A stretch of DNA of 64,000 bases, taken from assembly GCF_000305785.2 (NCBI RefSeq), contig NC_018868.3, positions 1,288,001 through 1,352,000 on the forward strand. The letters run 5' to 3'. The translations under genes were made by a program, and so were the position numbers. Under the pieces are notes generated by a model that saw only the letters and a program-made list of their open reading frames with translations, searched no databases and was not told the origin of the DNA. The DNA comes from Simiduia agarivorans SA1 = DSM 21679 (GTDB lineage: Bacteria > Pseudomonadota > Gammaproteobacteria > Pseudomonadales > Cellvibrionaceae). Of this stretch, positions 52,401-59,881 are shown piece by piece. Each line of letters opens with the position of its first letter. Positions within the stretch are counted from its first letter, which is position 1.

Positions 52401-55400
52401 AACGCCGATATCAGCCTCAGTTCCGCCAATAGTTTTACGCTGAACAACACAGGTGCCCTGAGCCTGGACAACCTGATCATGGGTACCGGGACTTACCAGA
52501 TCAATTCAACTGGCAACCTCACATTGGCCAATACCATTGATACCAACTCAAGCATCGGCGCCACGCTAGGATTGAATAGCAGCGGCGGCGATCTGCTGAT
52601 TAATGCCAACATTGAAGACACCATTGCATCGGGCGACAACGTCACCATCAATCTCGATGCTGGCAACGATATTATTATGCTGGATGGCACAGTGGTCAGC
52701 GCCAATGATGCGGACATTACGCTCAATGCAGGCAATAACGTAGTCGTGTCGAGTTTGCATTCTACGAATACTGCAGGCCTTGCAATCACCGTTACTGCGG
52801 GTAACCAGATCATCGATGGTGGCGATCTTGATCAGGATATACGGCCACTGGGCGGGCGAGCCTCGCTGACAGCGGTGAATGGGATCGGCATGGGTAATGC
52901 GATTGAGACCCGAGGCACCGCCCTCGACCTCTTCAATACCGGCAGCGGCGACATCGAAGCCTATAACTTCAGTGGCACCATGGATGTGCGCACATTGAAT
53001 AACGTGGGCAATACCTATCTCAGTTCTGCAGACGCAATTAAAATTCAATCGGGTGCGGTAGTAGCAACCCAGGACCTGAGCTTGATTGCCACAACCAACA
53101 TCGAACTGCCAGATACCGCCATTGCAAATATTGCAGGCACCTTCACTCTCAGCGGTACAGATATATTCGATAGCGACAGAACGGTGGCGTTTGCAGCAAT
53201 TCCAGTGGATATTACCACCGCAACCGCGGGCGGCGATTCAGTGTTCGGCCTCACCGGCAGCAGTATCACTCTGAATAATACCGGCACAAGTCTCATCACA
53301 CTGAATAAAACCAATGCCGGCAATCTTGCCATCGTAAATGGAGATACAGGCAGTGGCGACCTGAGCGTAAATCTACTGGACGGTTTGTTGCAGGTTAACA
53401 ATACTGCAACAGGGCTGCGCACTGCCGGCGCGCTCAGCATCAGCGCGAACAGTATTTTTGATGTGCCCAACGACGGTGTGGTCACACTGCGCGGCAGTAG
53501 TGTTAACCTGAATTTGCTACAAACATCCACCGCGCTGCAAACCAATCTTTTTACCAATCAACTGACGCTGACCGGCCCCTCCGCGACCAACTTGACCGTT
53601 CAACGCAACAGCGGCGATCTGAACATCAATGCCATCAATTGGGCCGGTGACCTGACCTTTAATCTAAACAGCGGCAGACTGATTCTGAACAACAGCGGAT
53701 TAACCAGTGCCGGCACACTTACGCTGAGCGCGGACGATCTGCTCGATTCAGACCGCACGCTAATACTTACGGCCAATAACCTGAACCTGGCGAGCGGCTT
53801 CACCGGCGGCGACCTCACATTGAACACCACCGTCGCCAACCTCGGCATCACCAACAGCGGCATTAACGCGCTCACCGTCAATGAAACCGATGCGCTGACG
53901 CTGACATCATTGAACAGCACCGGCGCGCTCAGCATCAGCAACGCCGGCAACCTTACGTTGGGGCCAGTTGCTGCTGTAACTGATTTAGATCTCACCTCTA
54001 CCGGCGATGTCATTACTGATGACACCGGCCTGAACAATGTGAGCGGAACTTTAGTCATCAACGCTGCCGACCTGCGCGACAGCGACCGCAGCGTGAGCCT
54101 TGGCGCAGGCACACTCACGCTGGCGAGCGGCTTTATCGGCGGTGATCTCACACTGAACACCACCGCCGCCAACCTCGGCATCACCAACAGCGGTACCAAC
54201 GCGCTGACGGTCAATGAAACCGATGCGCTGACGCTGACATCATTGAACAGCACCGGCGCGCTCAGCATCAGCAACGCCGGCAACCTTACGCTGGCGCCGG
54301 TTACGGCGGTGACCGATTTAAATCTCACCTCGACCGGCGATGTCATTACCGACGACACCGGCCTGAACAATGTGAGCGGAACTTTAGTCATCAACGCTGC
54401 CGACCTGCGCGACAGCGATCGCAACGTGACGTTGCAGGCCAATACCGCCAGCATCAGTCTTGCCGCGCAGGCCGGTGCAACCGCTATAGACAGCCAGGTG
54501 ACAAACCTGAACTGGACCGGGAGCAACGCACTGACACTGACACAAACCGGTGCCCTGCAACTCAATGCCGATATGGGCGGTGCCGATTTATCGATTGCCA
54601 GCAATGACAACATTCTGATCACCGGTCTGATTCTGCCGGCAAATGTGGCCATTACTACCAGCGGCACCTTGCAACTACCCGATGCCCTGCCCACGGCCGG
54701 CAGCTGGCAGCTGACCGCCGCCGATCTGTTTGATAGCGACCGCCAGCTCACGCTCAATGGCGCCAACCTGTTTTTGGATTTGTCGGCTCCCGGCGGCAAT
54801 CTCGCCATCGCCAGCAATGCCGCCCAAGCGGATCTGAATTTCGCCAATCACCAACTCACGCTGGATACCACACCCGCGGGAGCACTGGCGCTGAACGATC
54901 TGGACAGCGATGGATTTGCCGCCCAAATCAGTAATGGTTCTTTGCGTATTAACCTGTTGCAGAATGACCTGTTTATCAACAGCGATATGCAAGCCACCGA
55001 TACCGTGGCCGACGGCACGCGACACGGCAAGCTCGGCATTTTTCTGAGCGGCGGCAACCTTACCCTGGCCAATGGTGTCACCCTGGCCGCGCTCAACAAC
55101 GTAGAGAACAGTATTGGCGGCGGTTGGGATAACGATCAGACCGCCCTGCTCATTCGCCAACTGGACCAAACCGATACAAGCTACACCTGGACGATAGGCA
55201 CCAATGCCCTGCTGGAAGCACAAGGCGGCGACCTGGTGCTGGATAACTACAACGACGCCGCCCTCAATACCGGTGTGCGCACCATTACCCTCAACACCGG
55301 CAGCAGCCTGCGCAGCTACAACAGCCTGGGCGACAGCCAGACCGGTACGGTGATCAACCAAAGCGTGGACGCCAGCAATGCAACCCTGAGTGCCTATGCC

Positions 55401-55748
55401 AATCGGCAACTGGCGCTGTTAACCGAAGCTCCCACGCCAACCCCCACGCCCGTGCCCACACCGGTGCCGACCCCAATGCCCACACCAACGCCGGAGCGAC
55501 CGGTAGATCTGGACAGTGTGCAGAATGATCTGTCCAAGCCAACCGAGAATACCGAGACCAGCACACCCAACGAAACCGCAAATCCAAGCGTGGATAATTT
55601 ACTGACCCGCGCCACCGGCGCCTGTCAACCCGACAATAGTTCGCAAGACACCAGCCCGCGCTGCAAAAACCAGGCGGCCATTGAACGGTTCCTCGGGAGC
55701 CTGTTGATTGGCGGGCAATTACCCCAGGTGGGAGACTCATCAAAATGA
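49467..55748 (+). CDS. Filamentous haemagglutinin-type TpsA exoprotein (large adhesin)
   Basis: A 2093-aa beta-helix protein exported by the adjacent TpsB. After a signal peptide (SALASGFLHATPS) comes the TPS secretion domain (residues about 30-290) with its hallmark motifs SQIAGQLSANGHVYLVNPNG (NPNG) and FFSPGAQVDV. The body is built of degenerate repeats rich in N, T, G and L. A recurring module of the form AxDLxDSDRxxxLxxxxLxL occurs about eight times, and one 333-bp unit is duplicated almost exactly. Near the C-terminus a PTPTPVPTPVPTPMPTPTP linker precedes a short domain with two cysteines (ACQPD...PRCKN), as in HMW1-like surface-retained adhesins. The ATG at 49467 is chosen; a TTG at 49452 overlaps the TpsB stop. 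It ends in an ATGA overlap with yfiR. Confidence 0.93.
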   Translation: MTSHRSLHATPKRIAAAIASALASGFLHATPSTPVVTNGQAQVEQHPGNMIIHQTSQRAVLEYQQFSIGAGESVQFIQPNAQSLTLNKVTGPDASQIAGQLSANGHVYLVNPNGVFFSPGAQVDVTGLVVTTLDIDRDDFMSGDFTLHSPGNGEIVNQADINADALLAFVAPFIRNEGTLAADKQVQLLAEDTLVITPNGEHTGIAVSRDAIAESDRTVINQGDIKGHWVVLSAGAVDALHQSLVDNAGAVRAHSLADLTGGAIEAAASSVNNTGTLLADAQGEIVITGDYLYNNGHMATPGGTISLNAEKVLVLDHQSEQDASATTTGDGGSVINYAKGFAHFNADARIAARGGSESGNGGFVEVSGIDYVEAYGLVDTRAANGTTGTYLIDPTDITISAAAESGGAFGGPPYNWVPSGASSNIDVGILQTNLQTSSVTINTASGFAGTGDITIATDIDIDGSGANVLNLIADNNIIMNAGTTISDSNTGTVESMQLNMQAGGNLIMATTASLSLGGGKFGGVFGGNADISAIVSLNNAADAITLAVGDTLTDIHGATNNFITPGGVIITAGTVNPLLVSVNSMDLTTTVGNATITSSGAISFSDIDTAGNATINMSAGALTIAGFTDAANLTLNAGAGNVILPDAGIAITGNVNITAGDLLDADRSVILSGNNLVLNTGIAAGDLTINGNFNTVDLTQTGTNTLTYDDADTVAINNFSVTGGGGLDILSFGDMNIATDIDYDGNNGAALTIGSYANNLLLNANILDSNTGTNDAIGLVLTAGNNLVMLDTSQVDINNGVLLVNATGDVTLGNLASTNNTGVAITVTAGNRILDGGDTFTDIVAVNGNTHLTAVNGISDIEIQTERLSLTNTGSGNTTVTETNTVIMDTINTVGTATINATARIEIADGVVVSAQNLTLNSTDLQLGNAGIANVSGTLNIAADNIYDADQTVNLAAGTLVLNTNLAGGDLVVNSTINNADISLSSANSFTLNNTGALSLDNLIMGTGTYQINSTGNLTLANTIDTNSSIGATLGLNSSGGDLLINANIEDTIASGDNVTINLDAGNDIIMLDGTVVSANDADITLNAGNNVVVSSLHSTNTAGLAITVTAGNQIIDGGDLDQDIRPLGGRASLTAVNGIGMGNAIETRGTALDLFNTGSGDIEAYNFSGTMDVRTLNNVGNTYLSSADAIKIQSGAVVATQDLSLIATTNIELPDTAIANIAGTFTLSGTDIFDSDRTVAFAAIPVDITTATAGGDSVFGLTGSSITLNNTGTSLITLNKTNAGNLAIVNGDTGSGDLSVNLLDGLLQVNNTATGLRTAGALSISANSIFDVPNDGVVTLRGSSVNLNLLQTSTALQTNLFTNQLTLTGPSATNLTVQRNSGDLNINAINWAGDLTFNLNSGRLILNNSGLTSAGTLTLSADDLLDSDRTLILTANNLNLASGFTGGDLTLNTTVANLGITNSGINALTVNETDALTLTSLNSTGALSISNAGNLTLGPVAAVTDLDLTSTGDVITDDTGLNNVSGTLVINAADLRDSDRSVSLGAGTLTLASGFIGGDLTLNTTAANLGITNSGTNALTVNETDALTLTSLNSTGALSISNAGNLTLAPVTAVTDLNLTSTGDVITDDTGLNNVSGTLVINAADLRDSDRNVTLQANTASISLAAQAGATAIDSQVTNLNWTGSNALTLTQTGALQLNADMGGADLSIASNDNILITGLILPANVAITTSGTLQLPDALPTAGSWQLTAADLFDSDRQLTLNGANLFLDLSAPGGNLAIASNAAQADLNFANHQLTLDTTPAGALALNDLDSDGFAAQISNGSLRINLLQNDLFINSDMQATDTVADGTRHGKLGIFLSGGNLTLANGVTLAALNNVENSIGGGWDNDQTALLIRQLDQTDTSYTWTIGTNALLEAQGGDLVLDNYNDAALNTGVRTITLNTGSSLRSYNSLGDSQTGTVINQSVDASNATLSAYANRQLALLTEAPTPTPTPVPTPVPTPMPTPTPERPVDLDSVQNDLSKPTENTETSTPNETANPSVDNLLTRATGACQPDNSSQDTSPRCKNQAAIERFLGSLLIGGQLPQVGDSSK
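53791..54425 (+). repeat. Near-perfect tandem duplication (333-bp unit) inside tpsA
   Basis: The unit beginning CGAGCGGCTT at 53791 restarts at 54124. The two copies are almost identical for about 300 bp, including a fully identical stretch of about 80 bp. It encodes 111 residues each (SGFTGGDLTLNTT... and SGFIGGDLTLNTT...). The second copy fades at about 54425. Confidence 0.95.
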
Positions 55749-56305
55749 AAAATGTTTGCACAGGCCTGATCCGATTGATTGGCGTTCTGGCTCTGATGGC
55801 GAGTGCATGGACGCATGCGCAAATGGACAAACAACAAGCCGAGCTCCAGGTAAAGGCTCTGTTTCTCTATAATTTCGCCAATTTTGTGGAGTGGCCGGAT
55901 GATGCGTTCAATAGCCCGGACGCCCCCATCCGCATGTGCCTGTTTGGTGAAATTCCCTTTGGCATTTTTCTCGATAGCGTTAACGGCACCCCCATCGGGG
56001 CCCGCAATTTGGCAGTGATTCGCACGCAAGACAAAACCGATATCGCCTCGGGCTGCCATATTCTGTTTGTAGGCGGTGACCAGAAAGCGTCGTTGCCGGA
56101 TTTCTGGAAAGATGTTCAATTCCTGTTTGTACTGAGCGTGGGCGAGCAAAAGGCCTTTGCCGACAGCGGCGGCATCATCAATATCTTCCGCACCCAGGAT
56201 CAGTACCAGTTTGAAGTCAACATCAGTAACGCCATGGCGGCCGGATTATTTTTAAGCAGTGACCTGTTAAGCCTGGCGCGGGAAATTCACGAGAACACCC
56301 AATAG
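55745..56305 (+). CDS. YfiR family periplasmic protein (DUF4154)
   Basis: A 186-aa periplasmic protein. The signal peptide ends ASAWTHAQ. The YfiR signature VKALFLYNFANFVEWPDDAF is at residues 36-55, GGIINIF at about 143 and ISNAMAAGLFLSSDLLSLA at the end. In Pseudomonas YfiR binds and represses the CHASE8 diguanylate cyclase YfiN/TpbB. Here cysteines 65 and 104 match the spacing of the first YfiR disulfide (39 residues), while the second pair is absent. The ATG overlaps the tpsA stop (ATGA), and the next gene, a CHASE8 histidine kinase, starts 1 bp after its stop. It is probably the sensor subunit of that kinase. Confidence 0.92.
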   Translation: MKNVCTGLIRLIGVLALMASAWTHAQMDKQQAELQVKALFLYNFANFVEWPDDAFNSPDAPIRMCLFGEIPFGIFLDSVNGTPIGARNLAVIRTQDKTDIASGCHILFVGGDQKASLPDFWKDVQFLFVLSVGEQKAFADSGGIINIFRTQDQYQFEVNISNAMAAGLFLSSDLLSLAREIHENTQ

Positions 56306-56306
56306 C

Positions 56307-58232
56307 ATGCCGGTTTTTCGCGAATTTTTTCGCCATCTGTCTATACGCCACAAGCTGCTGGCCATTATCGTGGTGTCATTGCTGATCACTACCACTATTG
56401 CCTCCATCGCGTTCATTATCTACGACCGCCACCATGCCGAAAAACAGTTGGCAGAACAGGTGGGGCTCATCGCCCAGATCACCGGCATGCGCAGCTCGGC
56501 CGCACTGGCCTTTGGTGACAAGATTGCGATGAATGCCAACCTCGAAGCACTCGCGACCTTGCCCGGCTTTATATCGGCCTGCAGTTACGATCGCGACCTG
56601 AAACCCTTTGTTGAACTGCAGAACAAGGCATCGCCCTATTCACTGTGCCCTGCGCTCACTGCCGATGCACTGGCCGATCATATAAGCTATCGCTATCTGG
56701 ACGTGATCCGCCCGATCAAGCGCAACCAGACAGTCTATGGCCATATTTACATGCGCTACAGTCTGGACGAAGTGATTGAAAGAACGTGGATATTTTCCAT
56801 GGTGGCGTTGCTCATTTCGCTTGGCTCCATCGGTTTGGCACTGATATTTTCCCGCCGGATGCAAGGCGCGTTTATCTACCCCATTATCAGCCTCAATGCC
56901 ATTGCCGACCTGGTTGCACAAAGCGAGGATTACTCGGTGCGCGCGCCGGTACACAGTGACGATGAAATCGGCAATCTGGTCAGGTCTTTTAATGGCATGC
57001 TGCACCTGATTCAGCAAAAGCACATCAACCTGGTTGAGGCCATTACCGAACTTCAGCAAACCTCGGAAAACCTCAAACAACTGGCCAAAAGCGCGGAAGA
57101 AAAAGGCGAAGAATTCCAGCAACTGCTGGCCTCCGCCGCTCACGATTTACGCCAGCCCCTGCAGGCCATGGCCATTTTTGTGGATGCACTCAAAAGCACC
57201 GCCAGCAAAGACCAGGCACAGCTGGTGCGCAAGCTCGACATCGCCATCGACAACATGAGCCAGCTGTTCTCAGACTTGCTGGATTATTCGCGCCTGCAGA
57301 ACCGTGCGCACCAGCACATTGTGGAATCGCCGGTAGAACTGAAACAGTTATTGCGCCGCGTCTCGCACGAATTTGACGCCATTGCCAGCGATAAAAACCT
57401 GTCTGTTCGATTCCGTGCCGACGACATCAAAGTACAGAGCCACGAGACCACGCTGGAACGGATTGTGCGCAACCTGCTCAGTAACGCCCTGCGCTACACC
57501 GAAACCGGGGGCGTGCTGATTACCTGTCGTTATCGCGACCGGCATGTGGTAATTGAGGTGTACGACACCGGTATCGGTATCAAACCCGAGTCCATGGATA
57601 AGATTTTCCAGAGCTATGTACAGGAAGAAAACCGTTCCGACGCGCAAAAGCAGGGGGTTGGCCTTGGTCTGTCTATCGTCACCCGGCTGATCGACCTTAT
57701 GGGCTTTAAACTGGAAGTGAAATCGCGCGTGGGCCGCGGCAGCCTGTTCCGCATTCACATTCCCACCGGCAAATTGCTGGATGCGCCCGCCGGTGTGACC
57801 GCCAACACCGGCCTGACCCTGGATTCCCCCCTCACCCGCCAGCAGGTGCTGGCCGAACGGGTGGTGTGTGTGCTCGATGACGACCCGGCCATTCTGGAAC
57901 AACTGGAAACACTGCTCATAAACTGGGGCGCCCAGGTGTACAGCGCGGCCTCGCTGGATGCGCTGCGCGACCAGCTCAACGACCTCAAGATTGATCCGCC
58001 CGATGTGATTGTGAGCGATTACCAGTTGGGTGTGGTGGATACCGGCATCGACGCCGTGGATCTGATCCGGGTGACGTGTAACGAACCCATCCCGGCGTTG
58101 ATTGTGACCGGCATCGAAGACGAAGCGGAATTGCAGATTCTGCGCAACCAGGGCTACAGCGTATTAAGAAAACCGGTGAAGCCCGCCAAGATGCGGGCCA
58201 TGCTGAGCTTTATGCTTAACCCGGATAGCTGA
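56307..58232 (+). CDS. CHASE8-HAMP hybrid histidine kinase with C-terminal receiver
   Basis: A 641-aa inner-membrane kinase. TM1 is at residues 16-39. The periplasmic CHASE8 domain (40-160) contains SSAALAFGDKIAMNANLEAL and YDRDLKPFV, closely following YfiN. TM2 is at 161-182 and HAMP at 185-240 (DDEIGNLVRSFNGML). A coiled coil leads into HisKA with the H-box SAAHDLRQPLQAM (His 279). The ATPase has RNLLSNALRY, DTGIGI and GLGLSIV. After a linker comes a receiver (516-636) with DDD, the phospho-acceptor in VIVSDYQLG and lysine in VLRKPV. No GGDEF or Hpt domain is present. A NarL-type regulator gene converges from downstream. Partnership with YfiR is inferred from gene order and the CHASE8 domain. 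Confidence 0.92.
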   Translation: MPVFREFFRHLSIRHKLLAIIVVSLLITTTIASIAFIIYDRHHAEKQLAEQVGLIAQITGMRSSAALAFGDKIAMNANLEALATLPGFISACSYDRDLKPFVELQNKASPYSLCPALTADALADHISYRYLDVIRPIKRNQTVYGHIYMRYSLDEVIERTWIFSMVALLISLGSIGLALIFSRRMQGAFIYPIISLNAIADLVAQSEDYSVRAPVHSDDEIGNLVRSFNGMLHLIQQKHINLVEAITELQQTSENLKQLAKSAEEKGEEFQQLLASAAHDLRQPLQAMAIFVDALKSTASKDQAQLVRKLDIAIDNMSQLFSDLLDYSRLQNRAHQHIVESPVELKQLLRRVSHEFDAIASDKNLSVRFRADDIKVQSHETTLERIVRNLLSNALRYTETGGVLITCRYRDRHVVIEVYDTGIGIKPESMDKIFQSYVQEENRSDAQKQGVGLGLSIVTRLIDLMGFKLEVKSRVGRGSLFRIHIPTGKLLDAPAGVTANTGLTLDSPLTRQQVLAERVVCVLDDDPAILEQLETLLINWGAQVYSAASLDALRDQLNDLKIDPPDVIVSDYQLGVVDTGIDAVDLIRVTCNEPIPALIVTGIEDEAELQILRNQGYSVLRKPVKPAKMRAMLSFMLNPDS

Positions 58233-58254
58233 CGGGGATTGGCAACGTGGCCTT

Positions 58255-58356
58255 TGTTGGAGCGGCTTCCCAGCCGCGAATAGGACCGGTGCCACACCCT
58301 TTGCGGCTTGGAAGTGGATGGCCGCTCCAACAGCGCTGATGGAGTCTGACCCCATC
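58255..58356. repeat. REP-like composite hairpin (TGTTGGAGCGGC type)
   Basis: Outer arms TGTTGGAGCGGC (58255-58266) and GCCGCTCCAACA (58321-58332) are perfect over 12 bp. Inside, CGGCT-TCCC-AGCCG forms another hairpin. The design resembles pseudomonad REP pairs. A GATGGAGTCTGACCCCATC dyad follows. It sits between the convergent kinase and regulator genes and may terminate both transcripts. Confidence 0.8.
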
Positions 58357-58364
58357 TAAATCAC

Positions 58365-59012
58365 CTAATCAATCAACCCGATATCGCGCGCCTTGGATAC
58401 CGCTTGGGTGCGGTTTTTAACATCCAGTTCTTTCAGGATGGCGGCCACGTGCACCTTCACCGTGCTGGGGGACATATCCAGCTCGCGCGCAATTTCCTTA
58501 TTGGAAAGCCCCAACCCCATCTGGCTCAGCACATCCTGCTGGCGCTCGGTGATTTTGAAATCCACCGTCGGCTTCGGCCCCGTGCCCATGGGCCTGGGTA
58601 CTGGCCGGGCCACGGGCGGTGCCACCATGAGCGGCGGCACGTAAACCCCGCCAGACAGCACCAGCTTGATTGCGCTCACCATCACCTTGGCGGAGGACGT
58701 CTTGGTGATAAATCCGCTGGCGCCCTGCTGCAGCGCCTGTTGGACCAGTTGGGGATCTTCTTCGGCGGATAGCAGAATCACCGGTAATTCGGGCGCCTCC
58801 ACCTTGAGGTCGGACAAAATGGACAGGCCATCCTGATCGGGCAGGTGATAATCCAACAGTGCCACATCGAATTCCGTATTGCCCTGTGTGGCCTCGTAGG
58901 CCGCCTGCCCGGAATCCACCTCGGTAACCACCACGTCGGGCCCGAGTTGTGCCAACAGTATTTTCAAGCCCTCGCGAAACAACGCGTGGTCATCAATGAT
59001 TAATATTTCCAC
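58365..59012 (-). CDS. NarL/LuxR-family response regulator
   Basis: A 215-aa two-component regulator. The receiver (1-120) has the acidic pocket IIDDH, phospho-acceptor Asp in VALLDYHLPD (about residue 54) and lysine in GFITKTSS. A proline-rich linker (VAPPVARPVPRP) leads to the LuxR helix-turn-helix ITERQQDVLSQMGLGLSNKE...STVKVHVAAILKEL. The start is GTG at 59012 with AGGTTGAACAA before it. It faces the CHASE8 hybrid kinase across 132 bp and is its most likely partner, although the hybrid receiver would normally call for an Hpt protein, which is not seen here. Confidence 0.93.
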   Translation of the reverse strand: MEILIIDDHALFREGLKILLAQLGPDVVVTEVDSGQAAYEATQGNTEFDVALLDYHLPDQDGLSILSDLKVEAPELPVILLSAEEDPQLVQQALQQGASGFITKTSSAKVMVSAIKLVLSGGVYVPPLMVAPPVARPVPRPMGTGPKPTVDFKITERQQDVLSQMGLGLSNKEIARELDMSPSTVKVHVAAILKELDVKNRTQAVSKARDIGLID

Positions 59013-59081
59013 TTGTTCAACCTGAAATCCTTACCCTCACACTATAGATCATTACGCCCGCACCTGCCCTATAGCCCATAC

Positions 59082-59116
59082 GGCCTAGGCCGGGGCTAGG
59101 TATTCCGGTGAATACC
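59082..59116. promoter_or_regulatory. Dyads in the divergent region between the NarL-type regulator and the coiled-coil gene
   Basis: Two palindromes lie in the 157-bp divergent gap: GGCCTAGGCC (59082-59091) and GGTATTC-CGGT-GAATACC (59099-59116). They could be operators, perhaps for the regulator itself. Confidence 0.4.
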
Positions 59117-59169
59117 TTACGGGCCAGCCAGCCCCTATAGTGACGTCCATCACATTTGAGGACGCAGCA

Positions 59170-59769
59170 ATGCTCGCACACGACAAATTCTCCGCTCAGA
59201 AAGTGGCCTTCATCCAGCCAGCGAACCGCCCGCTTTCCCACCGCGAAGCAGAACTTGAGACCTTGCGCCGCAGCAACGAAGACCTGCGCCGCAAAAACGA
59301 TGAACTGAATGAAAAGCTGACGCTGGAAGGCTATTTTCAGACCGAGCGCGAAACCAAATTCCGCCAGCTGGAAGAACGCAACGAACAGCTGGCGCAGGAA
59401 ATGCGCAAGCTGAAAGACGAGCGCGCGAAACTGCAATCGGCCTTAAGCGACAGTAAACTGGCGCAAATCAAATTGCGCCACGCCACTGCCCGTGCGACCC
59501 GCGCAAAGATCGAACTGAACGACCTGAATCGCGATTTGCAGCAAAAAATCGATTTTTTGATAGAAGAAAATCAGCGTCTGAACAAATTCAAGTTCATCTT
59601 ACTGGAAGCGAAAAACTGGATTGCACGCTGGAATTACGACCTGGGCGAACTGGCCTACCTGGCCCGTCGACGCCTGCAGGGCAAGCTGCAGCGCCAACTG
59701 AAAAAATCCGCCCCGGTCATAGCCAGCGAACCCGCCGTTGCGGCGGAAGAAAAATGGTTTATTAAATAA
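59170..59769 (+). CDS. Coiled-coil hypothetical protein
   Basis: A 199-aa cytoplasmic protein of unknown family. Residues about 25-150 are an almost continuous charged coiled coil (for example AELETLRRSNEDLRRKNDEL and QRLNKFKFILLEAKN). A short basic segment (RRRLQGKLQRQLKKS) and a hydrophobic tail follow. The ATG at 59170 has GAGGA eight bases upstream; a GTG at 59140 is in frame but is not supported. It is divergent from the NarL-type regulator with paired palindromes between, so it may be one of its targets. Confidence 0.7.
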   Translation: MLAHDKFSAQKVAFIQPANRPLSHREAELETLRRSNEDLRRKNDELNEKLTLEGYFQTERETKFRQLEERNEQLAQEMRKLKDERAKLQSALSDSKLAQIKLRHATARATRAKIELNDLNRDLQQKIDFLIEENQRLNKFKFILLEAKNWIARWNYDLGELAYLARRRLQGKLQRQLKKSAPVIASEPAVAAEEKWFIK

Positions 59770-59782
59770 ACATGGTAAACAT

Positions 59783-59869
59783 GGGGTCAGACCGGGTCGC
59801 GCCAGACCCCTTGGTACTTTGGACTGGTGCGCCAGCGCATCTAACCAAAGTACCAAGGGGTCTGACCCC
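59783..59869. repeat. Palindromic repeat, AAGTACCAAGGGG family, copy C
   Basis: Perfect 19-bp arms AGACCCCTTGGTACTTTGG (59804-59822) and its complement (59845-59863); an outer GGGGTCAGA (59783-59791) can also pair with TCTGACCCC (59861-59869). The left side includes CCGGGTCGCGCC, as in copies A and B. Confidence 0.9.
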
Positions 59870-59881
59870 GTAATCACGTAA

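Noticed and set aside
53791..54425. Possible CRISPR-like or integron-like array
   Set aside because: Repeats are long, in frame and part of one coding sequence; there are no short repeats with unique spacers.
53600..54847. 415-codon open frame on the minus strand inside tpsA
   Set aside because: It mirrors the biased repeat sequence of the adhesin (Ser/Val/Leu-rich low-complexity translation, itself repeated) and has no independent start signal; the plus-strand reading has the TPS domain and correct neighbours.
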